Source: Scatomorpha sp040765295
GTDB lineage: Bacteria > Bacillota > Clostridia > Oscillospirales > Oscillospiraceae
Direction: 5' to 3'
Assembly: GCA_040765295.1 (NCBI GenBank)
Contig: JAXGSB010000001.1
Location: forward strand, 62,001-126,000
DNA length: 64,000 nt
The notes below the pieces were generated by a model. The model saw only the letters and a program-made list of their open reading frames with translations. It was not told the origin of the DNA and made no database searches. Shown here one piece after another: positions 34,989-43,607 of this stretch. The translations under genes and the position numbers were made by a program. Numbering within the stretch: the first letter of the stretch is position 1; each line of letters starts with the position of its first letter.

Positions 34989-35537
34989 ATGGAGTACAGA
35001 ATAAAAAAAGGCGGAAGAAGAGAACTCAAGCACCTAGAGCCGATGCTCGATTTCTTCTATGCCGGCGGATTTTTCTTGAAGAGCAGAGATATAGTCTCTA
35101 ATTTCAAAAACGGTCTCGAGCTTCTCATACTCAAAGACGGGGAAGAGAGAGATTTGGGCTTTGCGATAATGAGCCCGAGCACGGTCTCGAAAAGGGCGCT
35201 TATAATAGCTATGGGACTCTATCCCATGCCGGAGAACAAAGGCGGCGGCCGAGGCAGAGAATTTTTAAAGCTCTTGGAAGAGCGCTATAAGGATAACCGC
35301 GAAGGGCTTTTGTTCTTCCTCCCGAAAAGCGAAGCGCTGGAAGAGCTTAGAGCTGAGCTTACAGAGCTTCCGCTGGAGATTTTCTTCCACTCTATGCCCT
35401 TCGGCTTTTATGCAGGAAATGAGCAAGTTTACGAGGAAGTGAAGTTCAGAGCAGAGGAAGAGTTAAGGGTCTTCATGCTGATGCTCATCTCTGCGTCGGA
35501 GTACACGCGAAGCTTTAAGATTCGCAGTCTCATATAA
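34989..35537 (+). CDS. Hypothetical protein, possibly GNAT-like
   Basis: 182 residues; ATG behind GAGGAGGCAGCATA. I do not recognise the family. A strand-helix start (MEYRIKKGGRRELKHLEPML), a central block YPMPENKGGGRGREFLKLLEE and a later LLFFLPKSEALEELRAE are reminiscent of an acetyltransferase fold, where an R/Q-x-x-G-x-G/A loop binds CoA. The late FYAGNEQVYEEVKF fits a GNAT end. There are no membrane segments or signal. It is cotranscribed with the exporter before it and the DUF1700 gene after it (4-bp gap). Confidence 0.7.
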   Translation: MEYRIKKGGRRELKHLEPMLDFFYAGGFFLKSRDIVSNFKNGLELLILKDGEERDLGFAIMSPSTVSKRALIIAMGLYPMPENKGGGRGREFLKLLEERYKDNREGLLFFLPKSEALEELRAELTELPLEIFFHSMPFGFYAGNEQVYEEVKFRAEEELRVFMLMLISASEYTRSFKIRSLI

Positions 35538-35541
35538 GTAG

Positions 35542-36813
35542 GTGATTCATATAAACAGGAAAGAATATTTGCTGGAACTTAGAAGCCTTCTCGACAGCAT
35601 AGAGAAGGAAGACAGAGATGCCGTTTTAAATATGGCTGCCTCATGCTTCGATGCGGCCGAGTCGGAAGAGGAGGCAATCGAGAGGCTCGGAAGACCGATG
35701 GCGGCGGCAAGGCGTGTGCTCAAAAACTATGAGCCGGGCTACTATGCCGAGATGTTCGAAGAAGAGGAAGAAGAAACCGCCTGCGAGAAGGACGATAGCG
35801 GCGAAAGCGAAGAGACAGAACGCGAGGAGAGCATCGATAAGAGCCCTGAAACTCCCGAAGAGCGGGAAAAAAGGCGTATAGACAGGATATATGCCGAGGT
35901 CTTTGCGATTGAGCCTAGTGAAGCTCAAAGCGAAGAGGCCGGCGCCGCAGCCGAGCCCGCAGATGAAGATGGCATCGGGCAGGAAAAAACTGCGGAAGAG
36001 GAAGAATACTTGAAAACGATATATCCTTTTTTGGAGGGAGAGTGTCAGGAAGAGCAGGGCGAAGGCGATGCGGAGCTCTCGGAGCCAGTCCGCTCAGAGG
36101 ACGAAGAAGCGGGCAGCCCCCTCGAGCCGGAAAGCAAAGAAGAAAGTCGCAGCGAGGAAAGTTTTGAGATAGCAAAAACGGTTGAAGAGAGGGCCGCAAG
36201 TGAACGCCGAGCGGAAAAGGAAGAAAAAACGGAAAGGGTCGAAAAGCCTCAATACTCCGTGATAAAGCTGATTGGCTATTCCATACCTGCAATAGCCCTG
36301 GGCGTACCTGTTGCGATTTTTTTGGTGGCGCTCAGCCTTGTGTTCGTGCTCGCAGGGGTCGCAATAGCGGCTGCGGGTGCCTTGATTATATCCTTCGTCT
36401 TTTTGAATATGGCAGCCATTTCCGATATATTGATGACAGCCGGGGCGGGGCTTGCGGTCTTTGCGCTGGGGCTCGAGATTTTTGTCCTTGCCATCTACTT
36501 CTTCGGAAAGAACGCGGTCGGCTTTATAAACAGGGTTTTCGAAGGCGGAGCCAGGAACTGCCTGAAAGATAAGAGCAAATACCGCGCCCCGATAGTAGAG
36601 GAAGAGCAATTCGGGGTAAGACTTGTGAGAACTTTAAGTGGAATTTTGCTTTCGCTTCTGGCGATTGGAATCTTGAGCTTCCTCTTCTCAATGATTCTGG
36701 GCGCGGACATCAAGAGAATAGCGGCCGCGATATTCAACAAATATGATCTCGCCGCCGTAATCCGCTATTTAATCGATACCTTCGATGGAGTAAAAGCCTT
36801 TATATTCCGCTGA
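35542..36813 (+). CDS. DUF1700/HAAS-domain membrane protein
   Basis: 423 residues; GTG start at 35542 with a poor ribosome site, so reading may depend on coupling to the preceding gene. The N-terminal helical domain (KEYLLELRSLLDSI, then EEAIERLGRPMAAARRVLKNY, residues 6-62) fits the HAAS/DUF1700 pattern found in Bacillota membrane proteins often paired with PadR-type regulators. A Glu-rich disordered middle (about 70-230) follows. At least three membrane helices are visible (IPAIALGVPVAIFLVALSLV, AGVAIAAAGALIISFVFL, AGAGLAVFALGLEIFVLAIY), plus one near 370. No PadR gene is adjacent. The function is unknown. Confidence 0.75.
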   Translation: MIHINRKEYLLELRSLLDSIEKEDRDAVLNMAASCFDAAESEEEAIERLGRPMAAARRVLKNYEPGYYAEMFEEEEEETACEKDDSGESEETEREESIDKSPETPEEREKRRIDRIYAEVFAIEPSEAQSEEAGAAAEPADEDGIGQEKTAEEEEYLKTIYPFLEGECQEEQGEGDAELSEPVRSEDEEAGSPLEPESKEESRSEESFEIAKTVEERAASERRAEKEEKTERVEKPQYSVIKLIGYSIPAIALGVPVAIFLVALSLVFVLAGVAIAAAGALIISFVFLNMAAISDILMTAGAGLAVFALGLEIFVLAIYFFGKNAVGFINRVFEGGARNCLKDKSKYRAPIVEEEQFGVRLVRTLSGILLSLLAIGILSFLFSMILGADIKRIAAAIFNKYDLAAVIRYLIDTFDGVKAFIFR

Positions 36814-36833
36814 GGAAAGGATGAGAGGAAAAA

Positions 36834-37544
36834 GTGAAATTCATTGTAGAGAAGAGTATCTTTGAAAAATTGCCCAATGCGTGCTTCGGAATAGTTGTAG
36901 CAAGGGGTATAAATAACACCCTTAAATATCCGGAAATAGAAAGTCTGCTGGATGAGGCAATTCGTAAATCGGTGTCGCAGTTCGGCGGCAAAAAAATTAA
37001 AGAAGAGCCGGAGATTGTTCCCTATAGGGAGGCGTTTTTGGCGCTCGGGATCAACCCCAACAAGTTTATGTGCTCTATCGAGGCGCTTTTTACCAGAATT
37101 GCAAAAGGAAAGGGAATGCCTCAGATAAACCCCGTTGTTGACTTGGGGAATGCAGTTTCCCTAAAATATGCCCTTCCGATGGGCGCCCACGACATCGGAG
37201 ACGCAAAAGATGATATCTGTGTTCGCTATTCCAAGCCCGATGATGTTTTCCTGCCCTTTGGCGCTGCGGAAGAAGAGAGTTTGGAAGAGGGCGAGGTCGT
37301 CTATGCGGTGGGAAACCAGATCCGCACACGCCGCTGGACCTGGCGGCAGAGCGAGCACGGAAAAATCACCGCAGAGACAAATCATGTCTTTTTCCCCATC
37401 GACGGTTTTTCGGATGTAAATCGCGACAAAGTCATGGCAGCGCAGAAAGAGCTAAAAGAGCTGCTTCAAAAAATCTTCGGCTGTGAGGTAATTTCGGGCT
37501 TTGTGGACGCAGAGCACACCGAAATGCAGCTGGATTTTCTTTGA
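36834..37544 (+). CDS. B3/B4-domain protein
   Basis: 236 residues; GTG start at 36834 behind GAGGAAAAA. The pattern KLPNACFGIVVARGI, EAFLALGINPNKFMCSIEAL, INPVVDLGNAVSLKYALPMGAHD and GNQIRTRRWTWRQSEHGKI matches the B3/B4 domain of phenylalanyl-tRNA synthetase beta chains as found in free-standing proteins. Free-standing forms are presumed to act on tRNA or mischarged aminoacyl groups, but the role is not settled. It is the last plus-strand gene before a bidirectional terminator. Confidence 0.85.
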   Translation: MKFIVEKSIFEKLPNACFGIVVARGINNTLKYPEIESLLDEAIRKSVSQFGGKKIKEEPEIVPYREAFLALGINPNKFMCSIEALFTRIAKGKGMPQINPVVDLGNAVSLKYALPMGAHDIGDAKDDICVRYSKPDDVFLPFGAAEEESLEEGEVVYAVGNQIRTRRWTWRQSEHGKITAETNHVFFPIDGFSDVNRDKVMAAQKELKELLQKIFGCEVISGFVDAEHTEMQLDFL

Positions 37545-37562
37545 TATCTAAATAATAAAAAA

Positions 37563-37582
37563 GGGACTGCTTGAGCAGTCCC
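37563..37582. terminator. Bidirectional terminator
   Basis: GGGACTGC/GCAGTCCC with loop TTGA, A run on the left side and TT on the right, between convergent genes. Confidence 0.8.
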
Positions 37583-37596
37583 TTAAATATGATTTC

Positions 37597-37935
37597 TCAA
37601 AAAACCAAAACGCTGTAGCCTTCCTCTAAATAGGGGTAGACTCCGGCGTGGCCCGTCATGTCGGCCAAGAACTTAAGGCCGAGAGCCTCGTTATCTTCAT
37701 AGCTTCCCAGCATCTTGGAGCAGGCCAGACAGACTCCTGCGATGACGCCCTCTTCCAAGAGCTTTGAAAAGAGCGGATTTTTCTCGTCTGTGAGAGTCTT
37801 CGGAAGGGCGACGGACTTGCCCTCTAAAACAACGCTGACTTTATAGCCGTTATCTATAAGCTGCTTTGCGTTCATAAGAGCGTGCAGAAAGCACATTTTT
37901 TCACCCTGCATGGCGTAGATAAGAATTTTCTTCAT
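37597..37935 (-). CDS. DsrE-family protein, copy A
   Basis: 112 residues; ATG behind AAAAGGAGAAACT. The DsrE/DsrF-like fold is seen as KKILIYAMQGEKMCFLHAL, YKVSVVLEGKSV, GVCLACSKMLGS and MTGHAGVYPYLEEGY. Cys residues at 14 and in CLAC are kept and could carry sulfur in relay reactions, as known for this superfamily; the true partner is unknown. It is nearly identical to copy B at 43608-43946; only a few residues differ (for example PKTLTDEK against PKLLSDEK). It lies in the left 697-bp direct repeat. Confidence 0.85.
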   Translation of the reverse strand: MKKILIYAMQGEKMCFLHALMNAKQLIDNGYKVSVVLEGKSVALPKTLTDEKNPLFSKLLEEGVIAGVCLACSKMLGSYEDNEALGLKFLADMTGHAGVYPYLEEGYSVLVF

Positions 37936-38297
37936 ATAGTTTCTCCTTTTTAGCTAAAGATATATTTGCATGGAAAGACATAGGAGCTTGCGATCCTATG
38001 TCTTTCTTTATAAGGCGGATAAGTCCTTGCTCGGTAAAAATCAGTCCTTCTTACCGAAGAGACCCTTAGCTTTATTTATAAGCTTGCCGAAGAGTTTGAC
38101 GGCCTCTCCTCCCAGCGCCTTGCCTGCATCCTTGGCCGCCGCGCCGAAGACTTTGAATTTCTCTTTGGTATCGTCGTTCAATAAGGTGGAGGACTTTTCT
38201 TTGATAGTGCCCCAGGCTTCCTTTGCGGCCTCACCCGCATCGGAGAGGCGTTCTTTGGCGACTTCCTTTGCATCTGCAAGCTTTTCTTTGGCCTCGG
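37601..38297. repeat. 697-bp direct repeat, copy A
   Basis: Aligns without gaps to 43612-44308 with about 21 mismatches (about 97% identity by eye). It covers the DsrE gene from its last codons, the short terminator hairpin, and the 3' part of the helical-repeat gene. Homology stops sharply at both ends. Confidence 0.92.
38041..38297 (-). pseudogene. Truncated helical-repeat protein gene, copy A
   Basis: The last about 85 codons of the gene that is complete at 44052-44750 (ends LINKAKGLFGKKD). Upstream of 38297 the frame runs into unrelated sequence and a TAA within 11 codons, with no start codon or ribosome site, so this copy is a remnant made by the duplication. Confidence 0.85.
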
Positions 38298-38630
38298 TGA
38301 CTGTTTTTTCGCAGTTTTCTGCTTACAGTCCGAGGCTTCTTGTTTTCTTTTATAAAGGAACGTTTTGCTACAGCCCCTGTTCTAGTCCTAGAAGGGCCTG
38401 TTGCTTGCCGTCACAAAGTAGACCTCGATGTCCGGATATTCTTCTTCAAATAGAGCGCACACATTTTCTATATCACAGATGCTGAGCTCCATAAATCGGA
38501 AGTTCGGTTTGTCCATGGTATCTTTTAATACTTTTCGGTGCAGACAGGTTGTCCGCAGTTGAACCGAGACAAAACTCTCGTGCTGATACATGGCACCGTT
38601 TATGACGCTCTTTTTACTAAAATGTTTGAA
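38298..38630. other. Junction segment without a supported gene
   Basis: A minus-strand frame at 38388-38591 (67 codons; inner Met MDKPNFRFMELS) has no convincing ribosome site and no family that I recognise; it may be a gene fragment. The rest shows no coding signal. The segment joins the left direct repeat to the surface-decoration cassette. Confidence 0.4.
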
Positions 38631-39428
38631 TCACTCATAGAACTCAGGTGTTATCTTCAAAGTCTGGGAGAATTTCCAATCATGGGCGGGAATAATCTTC
38701 GCATTGTATTTTTTTTGAAGCTCCCTAATTTTTTCAATGGACTTGTAAAAGCCTATGCTATCGTACAGGAATCCGGATCCCTTTGCTGGGGGACCGTAGA
38801 TTTCAAATGTGTAGACCGCATCTTGAGGAAGAATAAAGGTCTGGCTGTAAAGGTGAACGACAACCCCTAGCAGGTTAGGGGTATGCCCAGGTAGGCAAAT
38901 TAGTTCGACGCCCTTGGTCAGTTCGATATCATGGTCGACCAAGATATAGTTGCCAAGTACCTCACAGTCAGCTTTTATATATCCGCCATGAGTTGCTGGG
39001 TTGGGATTCTTATGAACCATTACTTGGGCGTATTCGTAATCCTGCTTTGGAACATATATGTCTGCGTGCGGAAACAGATACAGTCCGCCAGCATGATCCA
39101 GATGCATATGGGAAATAACAACCGTCTTCACATCCTCGGGCTTCACTCCACAGAGAGCAAGCTGGTTCTCGAGTCGCTCCTCAGGTTTTTGGTACAGAGG
39201 GTAAATCTCCTGCAGATTTTTCGGCCAGTAGCTGGTCATTGCCTCTGGATTGCTACCAGTATCGTAGAGGATATATCCGTCTTCCGTTTCAATCAAGAAA
39301 GCCATCACAGGTAGCTTAATCCACTCGTTTTGAATGTTTGGATTACTATATGTACCGATGACACTACACCCGACAACATTGTTTTTATCTGTCTCTAGAT
39401 AACCAACATTCAAGAACCAAAGCTTCAT
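38631..39428 (-). CDS. Metallo-beta-lactamase-fold hydrolase, lactonase-like
   Basis: 265 residues; ATG behind GGAGAGAATAAGCT. The dinuclear zinc site is complete: HMHLDHAGG (about 106-114), a mid-chain His, an Asp in ILPQDAVYTF and a late His in IIPAHDWKF. The start (KLWFLNVGYLETDKNNVVG) and the YILYDTGSNPEAM strand resemble AhlD/AiiA-type N-acyl-homoserine lactonases. It has no signal peptide, so it acts in the cytoplasm. Next to choline- and teichoic-type genes, a phosphodiesterase or phosphocholine-removing role is another possibility, since pneumococcal Pce uses the same fold. It is transcribed in line with the cassette, 60 bp after the LicCA-like gene. Confidence 0.8.
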   Translation of the reverse strand: MKLWFLNVGYLETDKNNVVGCSVIGTYSNPNIQNEWIKLPVMAFLIETEDGYILYDTGSNPEAMTSYWPKNLQEIYPLYQKPEERLENQLALCGVKPEDVKTVVISHMHLDHAGGLYLFPHADIYVPKQDYEYAQVMVHKNPNPATHGGYIKADCEVLGNYILVDHDIELTKGVELICLPGHTPNLLGVVVHLYSQTFILPQDAVYTFEIYGPPAKGSGFLYDSIGFYKSIEKIRELQKKYNAKIIPAHDWKFSQTLKITPEFYE

Positions 39429-39488
39429 AGCTTATTCTCTCCTTTTCTATTTAAATAGCCACGCAATCGCACGATTGTGCCTATGATC

Positions 39489-41132
39489 CTATTTTAATGA
39501 GATGTATCTCCGTGCAAGCTCAATAGTCTTCTTACAGTTTTTATATAAGACCAGTAACATATTGCCGCAATACTCGCTTACACTTTCCTTATAGATGGCC
39601 CAGCAGGTATAGTACCAGTAGTGAACTGCTCGGTAGCAGAGCCAATGACGGTATTCGTCGTCTGTAGGCTTTCGCCCATAATAATTTATGAGGTAAACAT
39701 ACAGATCCTCCTCGTGGAAATCATAATTGCCAATGAACGGAAAATCAAAGGCAATGTCACAGTATCCTGAAAACTCCCAGTCGATAAGGTCAAAAGAATG
39801 ACAGGTGATTAGACAATTGTTGGAATTTAGGTTGCAGTGGCAGATACCATTTTTGAAATGATCTTGCTCTAGAACAGTGTTAATCTGATGAACAGCTTCT
39901 CTTACCTCTTTAAAGATTTCAAAGAGGTTATCCTTATTGGCACAAGAAAGCTGGAGCAACCGATCTGCCTCCTTGATCGGATCAAAGGCATACTTTTCTT
40001 TCTCTTTCTCTGTAATCTCATAATTGTGCAGTCTTCTCACAAGCTTTGCTAACGCGCCTATCTCGCTCTGATTTTTGGGATTAAGGGGACGGGCATCCGA
40101 AATAAAAACTGAAAGTTTATGTCCGCTTGAGTCAATGAAAATCAAGGTATTATCAATGCCGAGCTGCTTAGCAAGCCGGTTTGAGAAGGTTTCTCGCACT
40201 CTACTGACAATGTTTTTTGCACTAACTCCAGGATACCGATAAACATAGTCTTTACCCTGTGCAACGAGCTTGAACGTGATGTTGGAAAGACCTTTTTCCA
40301 GTATATCTACATATGTTATATCTTCTTCAACGCATTCAAGCTGTTCACAAATGTTATTCACAATCTGGGCGCTCACGCTGTTAACAAAGAGGAGACTCAT
40401 AGATCGTAGAGCTCGCAAATCGTCAAATTCCAAGGCATCACTTGGGTCAAAATGCCTTGTGTAAAGATCAAGGTCATCTATATGCCGGGCAAAGAACTCC
40501 TGCCAAAACAGTGAGTCTATGCGGTAGTTGTTGATTTCAGCTTCCATGAAGTGGACAAAAGAATCGGAGAACTCCTTGTCAAAATATGCAATGCCATGAA
40601 CACATTCGCCCTCTGGCGCTCCTGCTACTAGATCAATAATTCTGCCTTTGCGGTTCGTCTTCACTACGAACTTTGTACAGGCGTCATGAAGATATGTCGT
40701 CCCATGATATGATCTGAATTCAAATGCAGAAAAAGGATTTTCTTTGAAATAGTAATCACATGCACAAACATAAGTGTTTTTAAGGTAATTCTTTGCAAGA
40801 TAGAGAGAATAGATGTTATTCTTATCAAGTTGGGGATTCCCAATCAGAGTGACTCCGTACTTGTCTTCAAGGTAGAAGTACATTTCTTTCTTGTATCCGA
40901 CTACCACATAAATCTCGCTAATTCCTACCTCCCTCAACTGGCAAATCTGTCGCTCAATTATCGGAACCCCATCGATGATGAATAATCCTTTCGGTGGCGC
41001 ATATATTGTATCTTTGGTCACACCGGCAGCAAGAATCACGGCATTGTTCACACGATATCCGTCAAGCTCCGGAGAAGCTACTCCGCTTGTGGAGAAATCC
41101 TTTATTAATTCCTCAAAACGCTGCTTCGTCAT
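39489..41132 (-). CDS. LicC-LicA-like fusion: cytidylyltransferase plus choline-kinase-like domain
   Basis: 547 residues. Residues about 25-245 resemble LicC phosphocholine cytidylyltransferase (NNAVILAAG, PPKGLFIIDGVPIIERQI, NPQLDKNNIYSLYLAKNYL). About 280-545 resemble LicA choline kinase (ILEKGLSNITFKL, VYRYPGVSAKNIV, LARLVRRLHNYE-like, DLIDWEFSGYCDIAFDFP). Such proteins activate choline for phosphocholine decoration of surface glycans. Two departures: the glycine/arginine turn after LAAG is VTKDTIY instead of the usual GxGSR, and the kinase catalytic HNDLxxxN reads HCNLNSNN, replacing the Asp with Asn. Either specificity changed or one activity is lost. The ATG overlaps the stop of the cytidylyltransferase gene upstream by 4 bp. 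Confidence 0.8.
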   Translation of the reverse strand: MTKQRFEELIKDFSTSGVASPELDGYRVNNAVILAAGVTKDTIYAPPKGLFIIDGVPIIERQICQLREVGISEIYVVVGYKKEMYFYLEDKYGVTLIGNPQLDKNNIYSLYLAKNYLKNTYVCACDYYFKENPFSAFEFRSYHGTTYLHDACTKFVVKTNRKGRIIDLVAGAPEGECVHGIAYFDKEFSDSFVHFMEAEINNYRIDSLFWQEFFARHIDDLDLYTRHFDPSDALEFDDLRALRSMSLLFVNSVSAQIVNNICEQLECVEEDITYVDILEKGLSNITFKLVAQGKDYVYRYPGVSAKNIVSRVRETFSNRLAKQLGIDNTLIFIDSSGHKLSVFISDARPLNPKNQSEIGALAKLVRRLHNYEITEKEKEKYAFDPIKEADRLLQLSCANKDNLFEIFKEVREAVHQINTVLEQDHFKNGICHCNLNSNNCLITCHSFDLIDWEFSGYCDIAFDFPFIGNYDFHEEDLYVYLINYYGRKPTDDEYRHWLCYRAVHYWYYTCWAIYKESVSEYCGNMLLVLYKNCKKTIELARRYISLK

Positions 41133-41833
41133 GCGTTTTCCCTCTCTTTAAGCATCTGTTCCATAAGAACAAGATCTTCATTTTCAGTAATCTTGATATT
41201 TTGCGGTTCTAGCAGAGAAAAATACGCCTCGTTGCCTGCGGCGACATATATTGCCGCTGGATAAGATTCGCATGGCGGCAGGGCTCCATCCTCAAACTTG
41301 TCAAGCGCTTTCATTAACGGCCCATATTTAAACGTCCAAGGCGTGGCTGTTTGAACCAGATTTTCTCTCTGATAATCTCGTGAATGTGTCCTATCTTCTC
41401 CTACCACGAACATACATAAGCCGCATTTTCTTGCCGCTATCCCGGAGCCGTACTCACTGCAAACAGAAATGGAATCTTCTATTTCTTCAAGAGAGGTAAA
41501 GGGTCTATTTGCTGTTGAAATTACAACAATATCGTCAGGTTTACATCTCCCACGCAGGGCATTCATACCATTCATACAGGAATGCGTATAGTCCTTGCCG
41601 CCTTTGACAAATATCTCAGCTTTGGATATTGCATACTTCTCACAGTATTCCTTTGCAAGATCCATATGCGATTCAACGCATACAAGCACGATTTCGTCAA
41701 TAAGCGGAGACTTTTCGAGCGTCTCAAGTGTGTAAATCAGAATGGGTTTCCCCAACACTTCTATGAATTGCTTCGGCATTCCCGCTCCAATCCGTGCACC
41801 AACACCGCCTGCTAAAACAATTGCAACATTCAC
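41129..41833 (-). CDS. IspD/TarI-like cytidylyltransferase
   Basis: 234 residues; GTG start with a weak ribosome site. The fold start is AIVLAGGVGARIGAGMPKQF, then KPILIYTLETLEKSPLIDEI and a final IKITENEDLVLMEQML, as in IspD (methylerythritol phosphate) and TarI (ribitol phosphate) enzymes that make CDP-alditols. The usual HDxxRP loop reads STANRPF here, so the His and Asp are missing. Beside a TagB/TagF-like polymerase and a LicCA-like fusion, a role in a CDP-activated precursor for a wall polymer is likelier than isoprenoid synthesis. No TarJ-like dehydrogenase is present. Confidence 0.8.
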   Translation of the reverse strand: MNVAIVLAGGVGARIGAGMPKQFIEVLGKPILIYTLETLEKSPLIDEIVLVCVESHMDLAKEYCEKYAISKAEIFVKGGKDYTHSCMNGMNALRGRCKPDDIVVISTANRPFTSLEEIEDSISVCSEYGSGIAARKCGLCMFVVGEDRTHSRDYQRENLVQTATPWTFKYGPLMKALDKFEDGALPPCESYPAAIYVAAGNEAYFSLLEPQNIKITENEDLVLMEQMLKERENA

Positions 41834-41856
41834 AGCATCACGCCCCTAGTTATCTT

Positions 41857-43095
41857 TCATTTTCGGACAATTTTTAATATATCCTGCCAAATCTCAGCCA
41901 TGTTTTTGCTGTGCGCATAATATTCATTTCGAACGGATAAATATTTTTCATCCGGAGTAAACTCCCCTGAGAGCAAGGCGTCCACACAATTTTTTAACTC
42001 ATTAACAGTCTTCGCTTTAGGACCGCACATAATCTCGTCCGGATCTCTGGGAAAGCCTCTGTCGGCGTTCTTATATTCTTCAAAATCGGGAACATAAAAC
42101 ACCAAAGGTTTATAGTAATACATCGCATCACCTGCAGCGGACGAATAATCCGTAATCATGAGAGAGGTATACGGTATGATGCTGTTGATATCAAAGCTAT
42201 GAGGAAGAGTTAAAGCATTTCCTTTGAGAAATAATACCTCGGTCTTTTCAGAACTTGCACTATGCGATTTTTGAATCCACAAAATATCATTGTCCGCAAG
42301 ATACTGCTTCATCCCGTTACAAGCTTCATTGAAATCAAAAGCGCTTCCTGTTTTACGAAAAGTAGGCAGATATATGATTGTATTGTCGTAAGAATTTATT
42401 AAATCTATTGCTTTCTTCTCTTCGGGAAGAAGGCGAGGAGTTCCGCTAACTCTTGGAAACCCCGTTTCTATATAATGAGATTTCGGCAACTTAAAGAAAG
42501 AGATCATAATATCGGTTTTTAGAGGTGACGTAGTAAGATAATAACAGTCGCCCCAGCCGCCATAAAATTCGAAAAATTTTCTATAAAACGAGAAATTATG
42601 AAGAAAATCTTTAATAAACACCTGTAATCTATGCGTTCTCTTATATTCTAAATAATCGCGATCAGCATTGCCAACGCCCTTGAACCCGATAACCCCATGC
42701 CACAGATTAACTTTAATAGCTCGCCAAGAGTAGATAACATCAATATCTGGATTGTACGTTCCAAAGTGGTTATACAAATTGCAAATAATATGATACTTCG
42801 CAACTTGGTGATAATAGTCAGATTCCTTTGTGCCAATCAAATACGCCTCGTAACCCATATTTCGCACCTGTTTAACAACTTCTTCTGACCTAGAGACCCA
42901 CACCACACGTGTCAGTCCGAGGTCTGACTTGTTGTCGGATAAGTATTCGAAAAGAAATCTGGAGTTATCAGCATATTTATCTCCAAGCCATGCGCCAACC
43001 AGAACAATCGTAGGGTCTTTTTTCCACCTAAGTGAAGAGAACAGCATTTTGCAATTTTTAATAATAAAATCAAGTTTACTTTTGTTGTGATACAT
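41857..43095 (-). CDS. CDP-glycerol glycerophosphotransferase (TagB/TagF type)
   Basis: 412 residues. The family moves glycerol-phosphate or ribitol-phosphate units from CDP-alditols to a growing teichoic-acid-like chain at the inner face of the membrane. Seen: NLWHGVIGFKGVG (the usual WHG-x-x-x-K motif, about 137), YYLTTSPLKTDIM, TGFPRVS, IIYLPTFRKTGS, and MITDYSSAAGDAMYYYKPLVFY with the Asp-Tyr-Ser-Ser active-site block (about 320-340), then RGFPRDPDEIMCGP. It is the first gene of the four-gene minus-strand cassette. The length fits the TagB/short TagF class. Codon use is more AT-rich than in the core genes. Confidence 0.9.
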   Translation of the reverse strand: MYHNKSKLDFIIKNCKMLFSSLRWKKDPTIVLVGAWLGDKYADNSRFLFEYLSDNKSDLGLTRVVWVSRSEEVVKQVRNMGYEAYLIGTKESDYYHQVAKYHIICNLYNHFGTYNPDIDVIYSWRAIKVNLWHGVIGFKGVGNADRDYLEYKRTHRLQVFIKDFLHNFSFYRKFFEFYGGWGDCYYLTTSPLKTDIMISFFKLPKSHYIETGFPRVSGTPRLLPEEKKAIDLINSYDNTIIYLPTFRKTGSAFDFNEACNGMKQYLADNDILWIQKSHSASSEKTEVLFLKGNALTLPHSFDINSIIPYTSLMITDYSSAAGDAMYYYKPLVFYVPDFEEYKNADRGFPRDPDEIMCGPKAKTVNELKNCVDALLSGEFTPDEKYLSVRNEYYAHSKNMAEIWQDILKIVRK

Positions 43096-43607
43096 AAAAT
43101 CGCTTCTTTCAAAAAATCAATAATTTAATAAAAAACTCAACAATTAAGAGATACTACGTTTCTAATTTCTCAGAATACAATATCAAAAACATCTTTTAAA
43201 ACCCTTCTTCTGCATGAGCAACGTCAATCCAAAATATCTTAAAACTGCGCCAAGCCTCGGAACGATTAGTATAAACCTATCCTTTAGAGCCGACTTTCTT
43301 ATAAGTCTCAAACTGCTTTGTTCACTCTGTCCTGTTTTTTAATATTTCAAATTTCCACACATGTCGTAGCAATTTTAAGTCAACAAAAAAAGATTTGTTC
43401 TTGATATAAACGAGATCTATCCGCAATTTGATAAAGACAAAAACATCAATCCAAGTTCCATGATTGTGCTTTGTCGAAAAAGAACACAATCAAAAAATGT
43501 ATGTAATTTTACAACGTGGTCATCAATTATGTCAAGGATAGTCTATCTTATTAATCGTTATCTAAAAAAAGAACCTGCGCAGAGCGTAGTCCCTCAACTT
43601 TTAATGC
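43096..43607. other. AT-rich gene-free stretch upstream of the cassette
   Basis: No frame with a ribosome site is seen. It must hold the promoter of the four-gene cassette, but I find no clear -35/-10 pair. A short plus-strand frame at 43460-43687 is not supported. Confidence 0.4.

Noticed and set aside
38388..38591. 67-codon minus-strand frame as a real gene
   Set aside because: No ribosome site, no recognised family, and it lies at the recombination junction; kept only as a note in the junction segment.
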